Position numbers and translations under genes: made by a program. 64,000 bases of DNA, taken from contig CAVSAR010000005.1 of assembly GCA_963726085.1 (NCBI GenBank), forward strand, positions 119,219 to 183,218, read 5' to 3'. The notes under the pieces were generated by a model. It had not been told where the DNA came from. It worked only from the letters and a program-made list of their open reading frames with translations, and did not search any database. Positions within the stretch are counted from its first letter, which is position 1; the number at the start of each line of letters is the position of its first letter. Source of the DNA: ZC4RG30 sp963726085 (GTDB taxonomy: Bacteria; Pseudomonadota; Gammaproteobacteria; Steroidobacterales; Steroidobacteraceae). Shown piece after piece: positions 17,161 through 26,505 of the stretch.

Positions 17161-19207
17161 TTAGTGGCAAGTCAGCTTCCCATCTTTCAAGTCACAGTCA
17201 TCTGGCGGACCGTACTTGTTCCAGTAGTCCATCAGTCCCATCCGGGTCACGAACGCCTGAAAGCGCGGGTCGCGACGAAAGGGTCGCATTTCCGGGAGCC
17301 ACAACACCCCCCACGCGCTGGCGACCGTTCCACTGCGCGCGAAGTAATCCAGCGACTGATTGGCAAACTGGAACGCGAGGTCAAGCGCGTCGAGTTGCGT
17401 AAATTCCCCGATCATGATTTTTCTGGTATTCACGTCGAGATCATCTGCTTTGATCTTGCGCAGCAGGCTCTGAAGTGATGCGCTCGCGGCGGGCCTTCCC
17501 GCGGAGTCTTTTAGTGCTGCATAGACGCCCTTTATCACCTCGTCGCCGCCAGCTGCCCTCAATTTCGGTGGCAGCGTGATGATTATGCGATCCGCGGCCT
17601 CAGAATAGCGGCCGCTGCGGGCATAGACATTGGCGTAAATCAGTGGCACCGGCACCACATCTGGAGATATGCCCAGTTGGATCGCCAAATCGGCGTACTT
17701 GAGAGATTCGGCATCGCGACCCATCAGAGAGTAGCCCGTTGCCAAAATGAATACAGCGCCCACATCAGCGGGCGCCAGCCGGTAGGCTTCGAGGCGTTCT
17801 GCAAGGCCTTGACGAAGGTGTCCCACCGAATCCAACAAGTTGCTCGAGTAATCCATCCGGATCACCGGATCGCTGGCGTCCCGGGAAACGGCGTTTCGAA
17901 ACAGAGTTTCCGCCTCAAGCCAATTGCCACGTATCGCGTTGATGTTTCCAAGCACCGCGCTGGCACTGGCCAGGCTTGGATCGAGAGCCAGTGCCTGGGT
18001 AGCCTCCTTCTCCGCATCCTCCAGCGCATGGGGCAACGGATACCCGATTACCATAAATATGGTGCGCGTTTCTGCCAGCGCTGACCAGGCACGCGCAAAC
18101 TTGGGATCCCGGGTCAGTGCCTGCTTGAACAGTTCTATCGCATCGAGCATTTCCGGTTCCGTCGACCGGTTATAGAGCGACCACCCCTGCAGATAGAGGC
18201 GGTACGCCTCGACATCCTGGGTGGGCGGGGCCAGGGCTACGGACACAGGCGCGGCGCCCTTCAGGTTCACCTGCAATGCCTGCACGATGGCTTTGGCCAG
18301 GTCGTCCTGCAGCTGGAACAGATCCGTGAACTTGCGATCGTAGGTTTCCGACCAGAGGTGCCGATCGGTCTGGGCGTCGATCAGCTGTGCGGTGACTCGT
18401 ATTGTCTCGCCGGCACTGCGAACACTGCCTTCAAGTATGGTGCCGACCTGCAGGTCCTTGGCGATCTGCTTCAGGTCCGTATTGCGACCCTTGTACGCAA
18501 ACGAAGAGGTACGCGACGGAACCTTAAGCCCAGGCACCTTTGCCAGTACGTTGAGCAGCTCTTCGGACATGCCATCGCCCAAGTAGTCCTTGCTGGGATC
18601 CCCGGTGAGGTTCGCAAAGGGCATGACGGCGATGGAATCGCGGACCGTGCTCGCGGCCGACACGGGCGCCGCCTGCTTACTGGTCCCGCGGTTGACTGCC
18701 CACAAGACGATGCCGAAGATAACCAGTACCGCCGCCAGGATTGCCAGCAACCTGTAGTTCAACTGCCCACTGCGAGGGACGACTGGAGTCGTCGCGGCGG
18801 ACTGCTTCGGCTCACCCTTGTCTACCATTCGCCTGACACCCGCCAGATACGACTGCCAAGCCGGGTCATTTGCATCGCCCTTCCAGTGCGACAGATCCAC
18901 CGTATGCGTCAGCTCGAACATGATCGGCCGCTTGCAGGCCTCGATCATCACCGGCATCAGCGTCCTGTTGCCATGCGCCTGCGTGGCCTCGGCGCGCACC
19001 CAGCGCGAGCCCACTGAAGCCTTCGACCACAAGACGACCACGGCCTTGGCTTCGGCCAAAGCCTTCTCCGTCACCTCGTCGAACGCCTCGCCCGGGCCTC
19101 AACGTCTGGTCCCACCAGACGCTCAGCCCTTCCCGCTCAAAGGCTTCGGCATAGCACCGCGCAATGGCCTGGTCCTCCCGACTATAGGAAAGGAAGATGT
19201 CCGTCAT
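17161..19207 (-). pseudogene. TIR - TM - TolB-like - TPR protein, copy G (single frameshift in the TIR domain)
   Basis: The first 38 residues (MTDIFLSYSREDQAIARCYA to QTLRPG) and the remaining 637 (MTEKALAEAKAVVVLWSKAS onward) lie in adjacent frames. Comparison with the other copies puts one extra G in the CCCGGGC run at about 19087-19093. Otherwise the gene is complete: Glu in SRWVRAE, membrane helix LLAILAAVLVIFGIVLWAV, TolB-like domain beginning RDSIAVMPFANLTGDPSKDY. This copy is the most diverged in the middle domain and has an odd tail (YWNKYGPPDDCDLKDGKLTC then H) with the two Cys kept but the sequence between them changed. A homopolymer read error is quite possible, so it may be functional. 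Confidence 0.8.
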
Positions 19208-19226
19208 GGAGCGCTGAGTTCAGGCA

Positions 19227-21275
19227 TCAGTGACACTCGAAATCATCCTTGCCCACGGGTTTGCACAGGTCTCCCCAGCCGTAGGTACGCCAGTAATCCA
19301 CCAGACCCATTTCGCGCACGAGATCTTTGAATCCGGGGAGCTTGCGCATGTCGCGCATCACCGGGCCCCAGATGTCAAAAGTCATGGCATTGCGGCGGGT
19401 AGAGCGAAAGAGGTCGGCATGGCCACGGTAGATGTCGAGTGCGCCCGCAGGATCGCCGAACCAGGCCATCCAGATCGCGATCGTGGACAATCCACCGGGG
19501 CTGGTGGACGTTGAGGCTCTACGACGCAGTTCGGTCAGGGCCCCGGCAGGCTTGTCCAGTCTGGCCTTCATGGCGGCATTGAGCCCTTCCGCGTCGGTCT
19601 CGGCATCGACCGCCTGCGAAAGGCGCTGCTCGATTAGCTGCCGGTTCCTTGTTGCAAGGGCCGTCACCACGGCAAGGTTGCGCAATGGAACCTGATACCC
19701 GCCTATCTTCATGCCGCGATCTTCCTCGGCAAATGCGGCCGGTAGATCCCCAGTTGCAGCATGGGCGTGCGCCAAGAGAAGGCAGACGAACGTATTCAGC
19801 GGATCCACGACTTTGTCGTGCTCCAAGCTAACGAGTGCCTTGGCAAACCGTCCGGTCGCCATTGCGAACAAGGCATCATTCGCGACTAGGTTGAGGTTCA
19901 GACCCAGTTTCAGGGTCAGGGAGGTCATTTTCGCGAAGTGCTTCTGGGCGTCCACCATTGCCCATGCGTTTTGGCTGCGATCGCCGGCCAGCCCTTCATA
20001 CAAGACCTGGCCGTATTCGGAGATACCCTTGATATGTTCGAAAACGGTGTCTGCCTTTGCTGCCCAGCCTTCCGGGGTGTTTCCGGGCAAAGCAGTTGTT
20101 GAGGCAAAAGCATACACATTTGCAAGGGCGAACCAGGCGTCGACGAACGCCGGATCCAACTTCGTCGCCAGCTCAAGCCCACCCATTGCGGTACGCATGG
20201 AATCCGGCGTCGGCTCAGTGAATGCATTCGAAGCGAGAAACGCATCGTAGGCTTCGATGTTGCGCGTCATGCCCGGCCGGGTCCCCAATTCCCCTACGCC
20301 CAGCGAAATCTGCAGCGCCTGTGCCACCGAGGTCGCAATGTCTTCCTGGATCTTGAAAATATCGTCCATCGGCCGGTCATAGGTCTTTGACCACAGGTGG
20401 TAGCCGGTTTTAGCGTCGTTGAGCTGCGCGGTGATACGCAAATTGTTGCCGGACTTGCGAATACTGCCTTCAAGGATATTCTTCACGCCCAGCGTTTCAC
20501 CAATGGTCCGCAGGTCGACATCCTTTCCCTTATAGGCGAAAGACGAAGTGCGACCCGTTACCTTCAGGTCGTGCAGGCCTGCCAGCGAATTCAGGATCTC
20601 CTCGGTGATGCCGTCGGCGAAGTATTCCTGGTCCTTGTCCGCGCTCATGTTCTTGAACGGCAGTACTGCCACGGAGGCGTCGGTCGCATTGGCCACAGGC
20701 TTGCCATTCGATGCACCGTGTGCCTGGCGTTCGCCCCCCGAATTGGTGCGGTGATGCGCCAGCATCCACACGCCTGCGGCTGCGACCAATATCAGTGCGA
20801 CTCCTGTCGCAATCACCACAGGGCCAACCCGCCGCGGTTGAGGTGCTACTGGTAGCGATAGGGTGTGCCCCGCGGCGACTGTACCTCGCTCCACGAACTT
20901 CCTTACGCTGGCCAAATACGCCTGCCAGGCTGCGTCGCCTGGGTCACCCTTCCAATTGGACAGATCCGCAGTCTGCGTCAGCTCAAACATGATGGGTCGC
21001 GTGCACGGCTCGATCATTGCCGGCACCAGCGTCTTGTTGCGCTCGGCCTGCGTGGCTTCGGCCCGCACCCATCGGGACACGACGGACTTCTTCGACCACA
21101 AAACTACAACCGCTTTGGCTTCCAGCAGTGCCTTCTCGGTCACCTCGTCGTATGCCTCGCCGGCATTAAGCGTCTGGTCCCACCAGACGCTAAGCCCCTC
21201 GCGCCCAAACGCCTCGGCGAAGCGCCTTGCAATGACTTGATCGTCACGGCTGTAGGAAAGGAAAATGTCGTTCAT
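19227..21275 (-). CDS. TIR - TM - TolB-like - TPR protein, copy H
   Basis: An intact 682-residue copy. TIR 1-125 (MNDIFLSYSRDDQVIARRFA; SRWVRAEATQAERNKTLVPA), membrane helix VVIATGVALILVAAAGVWML, TolB-like domain with VAVLPFKNMSADKDQEYFAD and RTSSFAYKGKDVDLRTIGET. The TPR region is Ala/Thr-rich (LASNAFTEPTPDSMRTAMGG). The tail LVDYWRTYGWGDLCKPVGKD plus DFECH is conserved. Together with G it forms a second sequence subtype of the middle domain (FAYKG rather than FSFKG). Both flanking spacers are 19 nt. Confidence 0.9.
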   Translation of the reverse strand: MNDIFLSYSRDDQVIARRFAEAFGREGLSVWWDQTLNAGEAYDEVTEKALLEAKAVVVLWSKKSVVSRWVRAEATQAERNKTLVPAMIEPCTRPIMFELTQTADLSNWKGDPGDAAWQAYLASVRKFVERGTVAAGHTLSLPVAPQPRRVGPVVIATGVALILVAAAGVWMLAHHRTNSGGERQAHGASNGKPVANATDASVAVLPFKNMSADKDQEYFADGITEEILNSLAGLHDLKVTGRTSSFAYKGKDVDLRTIGETLGVKNILEGSIRKSGNNLRITAQLNDAKTGYHLWSKTYDRPMDDIFKIQEDIATSVAQALQISLGVGELGTRPGMTRNIEAYDAFLASNAFTEPTPDSMRTAMGGLELATKLDPAFVDAWFALANVYAFASTTALPGNTPEGWAAKADTVFEHIKGISEYGQVLYEGLAGDRSQNAWAMVDAQKHFAKMTSLTLKLGLNLNLVANDALFAMATGRFAKALVSLEHDKVVDPLNTFVCLLLAHAHAATGDLPAAFAEEDRGMKIGGYQVPLRNLAVVTALATRNRQLIEQRLSQAVDAETDAEGLNAAMKARLDKPAGALTELRRRASTSTSPGGLSTIAIWMAWFGDPAGALDIYRGHADLFRSTRRNAMTFDIWGPVMRDMRKLPGFKDLVREMGLVDYWRTYGWGDLCKPVGKDDFECH

Positions 21276-21294
21276 GGTACGGTGAGTTCACGCA

Positions 21295-23304
21295 TCAATG
21301 GCACTCGAAATCATCCTTGCCCACCGGCTTGCAGTAATCTCCCCAGTTGCCGCTAGCGCGCCAGTAGTCGACAAATCCCAGCTCGCGCACCAGGTCCTTG
21401 AATCGCGGATCGGCGCGCAGGCCGGTTCTGGATGGCGACCAGATGAAAGGCAGCTGGATGGCTTGCATGTCGATGAACGCCCTGCGGTACGCGATCAGCG
21501 CGAGGTCCTTGTCGTCAAAGTCGTCCGCATACAGGGCAATAGCAACCATCGAATAGCTATCCGTTCCAGTAAAGGTGTCAAAGGCGTGGCGAATGGCCGC
21601 GCGTGCCGCCGCCCTGTTGTCCAGATTCTCGGCCAGCGCCCGATCCAGGGCCGTCGGTCCGGTTTCATGCCGCAGGTAGACCCGAAACTGGTTCCGGATT
21701 CTTGCCGGATCTGCATTCTTGTCCGCCAGTGCTACAAACACCGCCATGTAGTCGACAAACGTGCGATCGCCCTCCAGCCCCTTGCTGCGCTCATATTCTG
21801 CTGCCGACTCTTCAAGGTGTCCGGAAATGAAAAGACCTATCTGCCGGGCGTAGGACGCGTTGAGGGACAGGGGATCCGGTTGGGTGTAGCGCTCGCTCAG
21901 GGCCGCCCAATCCTGCATGCGGCCAAGGGCACCCAGTGTGGGGCCGACGAAGGACAGGTCGTCCAGACCCGAAGCGGGTGCCGACGCAAGCAATGAATTG
22001 ATCGCGTCCATGGACTGGACCCACTTGCGTTGGGCGGTATATTCCGCGGCACGCAAGGCCTGCACCCGCCAGTCCTTCGGCGCAATCGCCTCAAGACGCT
22101 CGCGCACACCTTTCATCTCGATACGCAATTGCGCTGCCCTTTCCGGCAGGTAAACCAGCGAATTGCCCAATTCGTCGTACAGGCCGAGCCAGGCTCGAAA
22201 GAACCCCGGATCAAGGGTCGCGGCGTCGCGGTACAGCTGGGCGGCCTGCAGGAATCCCGGCTTGCCTCTGCCTGCGCGGTCGATCTCGCGCGCACGAAGG
22301 TACTTGTCGTAGGCCTCCAGGTTCGTCGTGCCGCCGCGTGCACGGCTAGACTCGCCAACATCGAGCGTGATGCTCAGTGCCTGGGTCACGTCCTGTGCGA
22401 TCTTTTCCTGTACGGCGAACACGTCAGCCAGTTCTCGTTCATAGGTCTGGGACCACAGGTGCGTGCCATCCTGGCTTCTGATCAGCTGTGCCGTGATGCG
22501 CAGGCGATTTCCACTCTTGCGCACGCTGCCTTCCAGCAGGTTGCTGACGCCGAGCTTCTGGCCGATGACGCGGATATCCTCGTTCTTGCCCTTGAACGAA
22601 AAACTCGAGGTACGGGCCGTGACGCGCAGATCCTTGACCTGGGCAAGGTGGTCGAGCACCTCTTCGGTGAGGCCGTCGGAAAAGTAGTCCTGCTCCGGGT
22701 CGGAGGAGAGATTGGCGAATGGCAACACTGCCAGCGTGACTTCTTTGGTCGCGGCACCTGCCGGACTCTCACCGCTGTGTCGGCCGAGCACCCACCATGC
22801 CGCGCCAGCTACAAGCAGCACCGCACCCGCAGCGGCAACCATTCGCCAAGCCGGTCGTCCATGCGCTGCGGCCTGCGGGGCAGGTGGCAACTTCCGCGTC
22901 ACTTCCGGCGAGCCACTGCCCACGACCCGGCGTATGCCCGACACGAAATCCTGCCACTCTTTTGCCCCGGAATCTCCGCGCCAGGCAGTGAGGTTGGCCG
23001 TATGCGTCAACTCAAACATGATCGGGCGCTTGCACGGCTCGATCATCACGGGGACCAGCGTCTTGTTGTCATTGGCCTGCGTCGCCTCGGCGCGGACCCA
23101 GCGTGAGGCGACGGAGTGCTTGGACCACAGCACGACAACGGCCTTTGCTTCGAGCAGTGCCTTTTCAGTCACTTCGTCAAAAGCTTCTCCGGGATTGAGC
23201 GTCTGATCCCACCATACGGTTAGGCCCTCGCGTTCAAACGCCTCCGCATAGAGGCGCGCTGTGGGCAGGTCCTCTCGACTGTAGGACAGGAAGATGTCGG
23301 GCAT
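21295..23304 (-). CDS. TIR - TM - TolB-like - TPR protein, copy I
   Basis: 669 residues from ATG 23304 (MPDIFLSYSREDLPTARLYA). An in-frame ATG at 23328 overlaps the stop of copy J by 4 bases and would add eight residues; the inner start fits the array's usual spacer (20 nt here). TIR with Glu in SRWVRAE, membrane helix RMVAAAGAVLLVAGAAWWVL, TolB-like domain LAVLPFANLSSDPEQDYFSD with DGLTEEVLDHLAQVKDLRV. TPR helices follow, then the tail FVDYWRASGNWGDYCKPVGK plus DDFECH. Confidence 0.9.
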   Translation of the reverse strand: MPDIFLSYSREDLPTARLYAEAFEREGLTVWWDQTLNPGEAFDEVTEKALLEAKAVVVLWSKHSVASRWVRAEATQANDNKTLVPVMIEPCKRPIMFELTHTANLTAWRGDSGAKEWQDFVSGIRRVVGSGSPEVTRKLPPAPQAAAHGRPAWRMVAAAGAVLLVAGAAWWVLGRHSGESPAGAATKEVTLAVLPFANLSSDPEQDYFSDGLTEEVLDHLAQVKDLRVTARTSSFSFKGKNEDIRVIGQKLGVSNLLEGSVRKSGNRLRITAQLIRSQDGTHLWSQTYERELADVFAVQEKIAQDVTQALSITLDVGESSRARGGTTNLEAYDKYLRAREIDRAGRGKPGFLQAAQLYRDAATLDPGFFRAWLGLYDELGNSLVYLPERAAQLRIEMKGVRERLEAIAPKDWRVQALRAAEYTAQRKWVQSMDAINSLLASAPASGLDDLSFVGPTLGALGRMQDWAALSERYTQPDPLSLNASYARQIGLFISGHLEESAAEYERSKGLEGDRTFVDYMAVFVALADKNADPARIRNQFRVYLRHETGPTALDRALAENLDNRAAARAAIRHAFDTFTGTDSYSMVAIALYADDFDDKDLALIAYRRAFIDMQAIQLPFIWSPSRTGLRADPRFKDLVRELGFVDYWRASGNWGDYCKPVGKDDFECH

Positions 23305-23324
23305 GCGCTGCAAGTTCCCAATGT

Positions 23325-25589
23325 TCATTCCAGCTTCGTTGCGGCCATTTGCGCGTCGAGCTTCGCTGACAGCGCCTTGAAGCGAGCATTGTTCGCGAGG
23401 GGCACGGCGAATTCTGGACGCGCGATTTCGGCCGGCATTAAGCCCGGTACCGCGACAACCAGCTGCTCCAGCGTGGTCACCGCCTCATCCGCTGCACCGC
23501 ATCGGGCGAGCACGTCCACAGTCATCCGGCTTGAAATCGCCCAATGCGTGGCGTCCAGCGAACGCGGCGTCAGCACAAGGGCTTCATGGGCGGCGGCCAG
23601 CGCGCCGGGATGGTCTCCCAGGTAGAGTTTGCCGCGGGCAGTGAGCACCTTGAGGAACCATTCGTTGTAGGCAGTCACCTTCTCACCCGCGACAAACGCA
23701 AGCACCGCGCGCCCATCGCGGGCCGCAGCTTCCCGATCGCCGAGTTGAAGGTCGATGTCGCCCAGCAGTAGCGCGCGCTGAGGTGTGTCGCCGACGGCCA
23801 CCGGGCGCAATAGCCCAATGAAGACTTCAGGTTGTCGTTCCGGTAGCGCTGCACCAAACTTGCGGCCCTTTCGCAGTTCTGCCGTGGACTGAACTCCGAC
23901 GGGGCCTCCTCCTCCTCCGATGCTTTCCAGGGCTTTAAGATCCCCCGTGAAACCAAAACGGATGTAGGCCTGCAGCGTCTTTGCCAATGGCGCATAGGCC
24001 GGAACCCGATCAGCCGCCTGCTGGTAAGCCTTGATGGCCTCGGCGGGACGGTGAAGGTATACGAGGACAATGCCGCGCGTGCCGAGCAGGAAGCTATTCG
24101 CAGGATCCAGAGCCACCGCGCGGTCCAGCAACGGCAGCGCGTCCGCGTACAGACCCATGCGCCCCAGGATGTCTTGCCGCGTAAACAAGGTCGCCAACTC
24201 GGGAATGCCCGCCGCCTCGGCAGCTGACAGCAGCGCAAGCGCGCGGGCGTAGTCGTGATCCAGCCATTTCCATGCGGCCTCGCGTGGCAGCCAGGCTGGA
24301 TCGTTCGGTCTGAGTCTTTCCGCCGCATCGAGGTCCGCGCGCGCAGCGGCGCGCTGCTGCTCGCTGGTATCCAGGTTGGAAATGAAGACACTGAAGCGCA
24401 GATCGGCCCGTTCAGCATAGGCCAGGGCGAAGGAGGGATCTCGGGCGATCGCCTGCGTTAGCAGCGCCTCCGTCTTGCGCCAGGCCGCGATGTCCGGGGC
24501 GGAGGCGTTCAAGAGTTGCAGTTCCAGATGCGCCTTTAAGTACAGGTCATAGGCCTGCGGATCGTTGGTGGGGGGCACAGCAATCCGGGCAGCGCTGGCG
24601 AGCTTTACGGACAACTGATTTGCGACCTCTCCTGCCACTTCCAGCTGCAGCGTCATCGCCTTGAACAGCTTGCGGTCGAAGTTCTGTGCCCAGATGTGGC
24701 CGTCACTGCGCGCATCGATGAGCTGCAGTGTGAGCCGTACGTCCTGGCCATCGCGCCGCACCGAGCCTTCCAGCACATAAGTCGCATTCAGTTCCTTTGC
24801 GATCTCCGCCACTGGTTTGGTCGCAGCGCGGTAGGTCATCATGGTCGTGCGCGAGATGACCTCCAGATCCGGCGCGCCGTTGGCCAGTGCGGTGAGGATC
24901 TCTTCATGCATGCCGTCGGTGAAGAAAGCGTTGGCCGGATCGGGCGAGAGGTTCTCGAATGGCATGATCGCGATGCGCGGTTTGCCGGCACCACGTGCGG
25001 GGGCAAGCGCCGCCGTCGCTGCCGCCGTGCTCGACGCCGGGGTTGTCGTATGCGCGTTGCCCTGTCGATTGATTGCCCAAAACGCACCGGCAGCTACCAC
25101 CACGATCGCACCCAGGCCTAGCAGCATTCGCATATCAAACTGCCTGGGAGACCTTGAAGCCTGTACTGGCATGGCAGTGGTCCGCGCCCCCGCGCCTTCC
25201 TTCCCAGCAACCCTCTTTACACCCGCCAGATACGACTGCCAGACAGCGTCGTCCGGATTGCCCTTCCAGTTCGACAGATCCGCCGTATGCGTCAGTTCGA
25301 ACATGATCGGCCGCTTGCACGGCTCGATCATCACGGGCACCAGCGTCTTGTTGTCATTGGCCTGCGTCGCCTCGGCGCGCACCCAGCGCGAGGCCACGGA
25401 ATTCTTTGACCACAGCACCACGACGGCCTTGGCCTCGTTCAGGGCCTTTTCCGTAACTTCATCGAAGGCTTCGCCTGGGTTGAGCGTCTGGTCCCACCAG
25501 ACGCTCAGTCCCTCGCGCTCGAACCCTTGCGCGAACCGGCGCGCTGTGGGCAGGTCATCGCGACTGTAAGACAGGAAGATGTCGACCAA
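23325..25589 (-). CDS. TIR - TM - TolB-like - TPR protein, copy J (promoter-proximal, divergent)
   Basis: 754 residues, the first gene of the array and the longest. It begins at a TTG (25589), with AAGGGTG upstream. The TIR domain is of the common type (SRWVRAEATQANDNKTLVPV), and the membrane helix is MLLGLGAIVVVAAGAFWAI. The middle domain is a different COG5616 subtype (RIAIMPFENLSPDPANAFFT, EILTALANGAPDLEVISRTT). The C-terminal half has clear TPR units (ALLDRAVALDPANSFLLGTR, AIKAYQQAADRVPAYAPLAK). It lacks the two-Cys tail and ends AKLDAQMAATKLE. It may be a separately recruited member or the one whose TIR was shared with the rest by gene conversion. Confidence 0.9.
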   Translation of the reverse strand: MVDIFLSYSRDDLPTARRFAQGFEREGLSVWWDQTLNPGEAFDEVTEKALNEAKAVVVLWSKNSVASRWVRAEATQANDNKTLVPVMIEPCKRPIMFELTHTADLSNWKGNPDDAVWQSYLAGVKRVAGKEGAGARTTAMPVQASRSPRQFDMRMLLGLGAIVVVAAGAFWAINRQGNAHTTTPASSTAAATAALAPARGAGKPRIAIMPFENLSPDPANAFFTDGMHEEILTALANGAPDLEVISRTTMMTYRAATKPVAEIAKELNATYVLEGSVRRDGQDVRLTLQLIDARSDGHIWAQNFDRKLFKAMTLQLEVAGEVANQLSVKLASAARIAVPPTNDPQAYDLYLKAHLELQLLNASAPDIAAWRKTEALLTQAIARDPSFALAYAERADLRFSVFISNLDTSEQQRAAARADLDAAERLRPNDPAWLPREAAWKWLDHDYARALALLSAAEAAGIPELATLFTRQDILGRMGLYADALPLLDRAVALDPANSFLLGTRGIVLVYLHRPAEAIKAYQQAADRVPAYAPLAKTLQAYIRFGFTGDLKALESIGGGGGPVGVQSTAELRKGRKFGAALPERQPEVFIGLLRPVAVGDTPQRALLLGDIDLQLGDREAAARDGRAVLAFVAGEKVTAYNEWFLKVLTARGKLYLGDHPGALAAAHEALVLTPRSLDATHWAISSRMTVDVLARCGAADEAVTTLEQLVVAVPGLMPAEIARPEFAVPLANNARFKALSAKLDAQMAATKLE

Positions 25590-26084
25590 TCAGCACCCTT
25601 GCGAAGCCGGACCGGAACGATCCGCAACAAGGGCCTGATTCTGTCGGCTCTGTGCGCTTAAGTCCATGTTTTGCCGAGGAATCGCCGCCAGGTACACGCG
25701 AACTGAACTCCCGCCTCGCTGTCTGGCCGGTACAGCCCACCTGCGTCTGGCAAACCTGCCTGTACCGCCGCCGGATCTGCCTCCTTGGCACCCTCGGGCC
25801 TAGCAGCGTTCCAAATCCGGATTTGCTGGCGCGTTCTGGCACCCACGGGCCTGGACTTTGGCCATGGGTGACTGCGCCGCGCGCCCACCGCTTCACCCCT
25901 TCGCCCTCACGTCTGCACGCGATCGCGCATTGCCGGGCTGCATCCTCCCGCGCCCGGGCTCGTGTTCAAGTCAACCGCTGACGCGGCTTCAGTGCCTTCG
26001 GACTTGAGCACTCGTCCCCGATGGCGCGTCCCTCCTCCGCCCTGCGGCAATCCGCCGCGTGCAAGAGAGTGGAAGGGATTCGCG
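25590..26084. other. intergenic region upstream of the TIR array and the small HTH gene
   Basis: No gene is supported here. It must contain the promoter of the 21-kb minus-strand array, but I could not pick a convincing -35/-10. Its right half (from about 25926) is the 5' flank of a direct repeat shared with 38745-38906. Confidence 0.5.
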
Positions 26085-26351
26085 ATGAACAGGAACTACG
26101 AGCGCCGCAGCACCACAGGCCGGCCCCGCGTCGTCACCGACGCGCAGATCCAGGAGATCCTGACCTGGAACGCCAACCGCCTGACCGTCGAGCAGAAGGC
26201 CCGGCAGATGAACCTGTCCGCCAGCGTGCTGACCTATGTCATTCGCACCCACGGCCGCGGCTACAAGCAGCCCTCGCCGGAGCAGCGTGCGCAGAACCTG
26301 GTCAACGACCTCGCGCTGCGCGATTACCTCCGGGCGCAGTTCCTGCTTTGA
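25926..26351 (+). repeat. direct repeat, copy 1 (HTH gene plus ~160-bp conserved leader)
   Basis: This matches 38745-39173 almost end to end, including non-coding leader segments such as GCGGCTTCAGTGCCTTCGGA and GCGCGTCCCTCCTCCGCC, and the ribosome-binding site GGAAGGGATTCG. Conservation of the leader suggests a regulatory 5' UTR or an RNA element. It could also be an N-terminal coding extension, since the upstream frame stays open in both copies. Confidence 0.75.
26085..26351 (+). CDS. small helix-turn-helix protein, copy 1
   Basis: 88 residues from ATG 26085, preceded by GGAAGGGATT. An HTH is visible: TDAQIQEILTWNANRLTVEQ then KARQMNLSASVLTYVIRTHG, resembling the DNA-binding helix pairs of resolvase/transposase-type small regulators. 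Nothing follows the HTH except a basic tail (YKQPSPEQRAQNLVNDL). Its paralogue at 38907 is about two-thirds identical by eye. The frame is open upstream to 25962 and that part is also similar between the copies, so a longer product is possible. DNA binding is inferred; the target is unknown. Confidence 0.7.
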   Translation: MNRNYERRSTTGRPRVVTDAQIQEILTWNANRLTVEQKARQMNLSASVLTYVIRTHGRGYKQPSPEQRAQNLVNDLALRDYLRAQFLL

Positions 26352-26505
26352 AGCGGCTGGCTGAATGGCTGCCCGCCCCCTGCCGCGACTGCACAAGCCG
26401 GCTGCACTCCGTCACTGCGCCATCAGACCTCCTGGTTATCACTTTGGCTGCCGTGCGCCGACAACCCCCGCAGCAATGTTCCGGCCAACCTGTATTCTGC
26501 TGCGC

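Larger units (their letters stand above)
4322..25589 (-). repeat. tandem array of ten TIR - TM - TolB-like - TPR paralogues plus a truncated eleventh start
   Basis: All members are head-to-tail on the minus strand. Repeating landmarks are the 5' TIR block, an LAVLPF...EILNQLAQ block at about codon 195-230 and, in all but copy J, the 3' block ending in DFEC[HRQ]. Spacers are 19 nt at A/B, B/C, E/F, F/G, G/H and H/I, 20 at I/J and 16 at D/E; the C/D junction holds the toxin-antitoxin pair. Spacers lack a convincing Shine-Dalgarno, so downstream copies may depend on termination-reinitiation. Spacer sequences fall into classes (A/B, G/H and H/I share TGAACT; B/C and E/F share GAGCCC), a footprint of repeated duplication. 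Confidence 0.9.
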
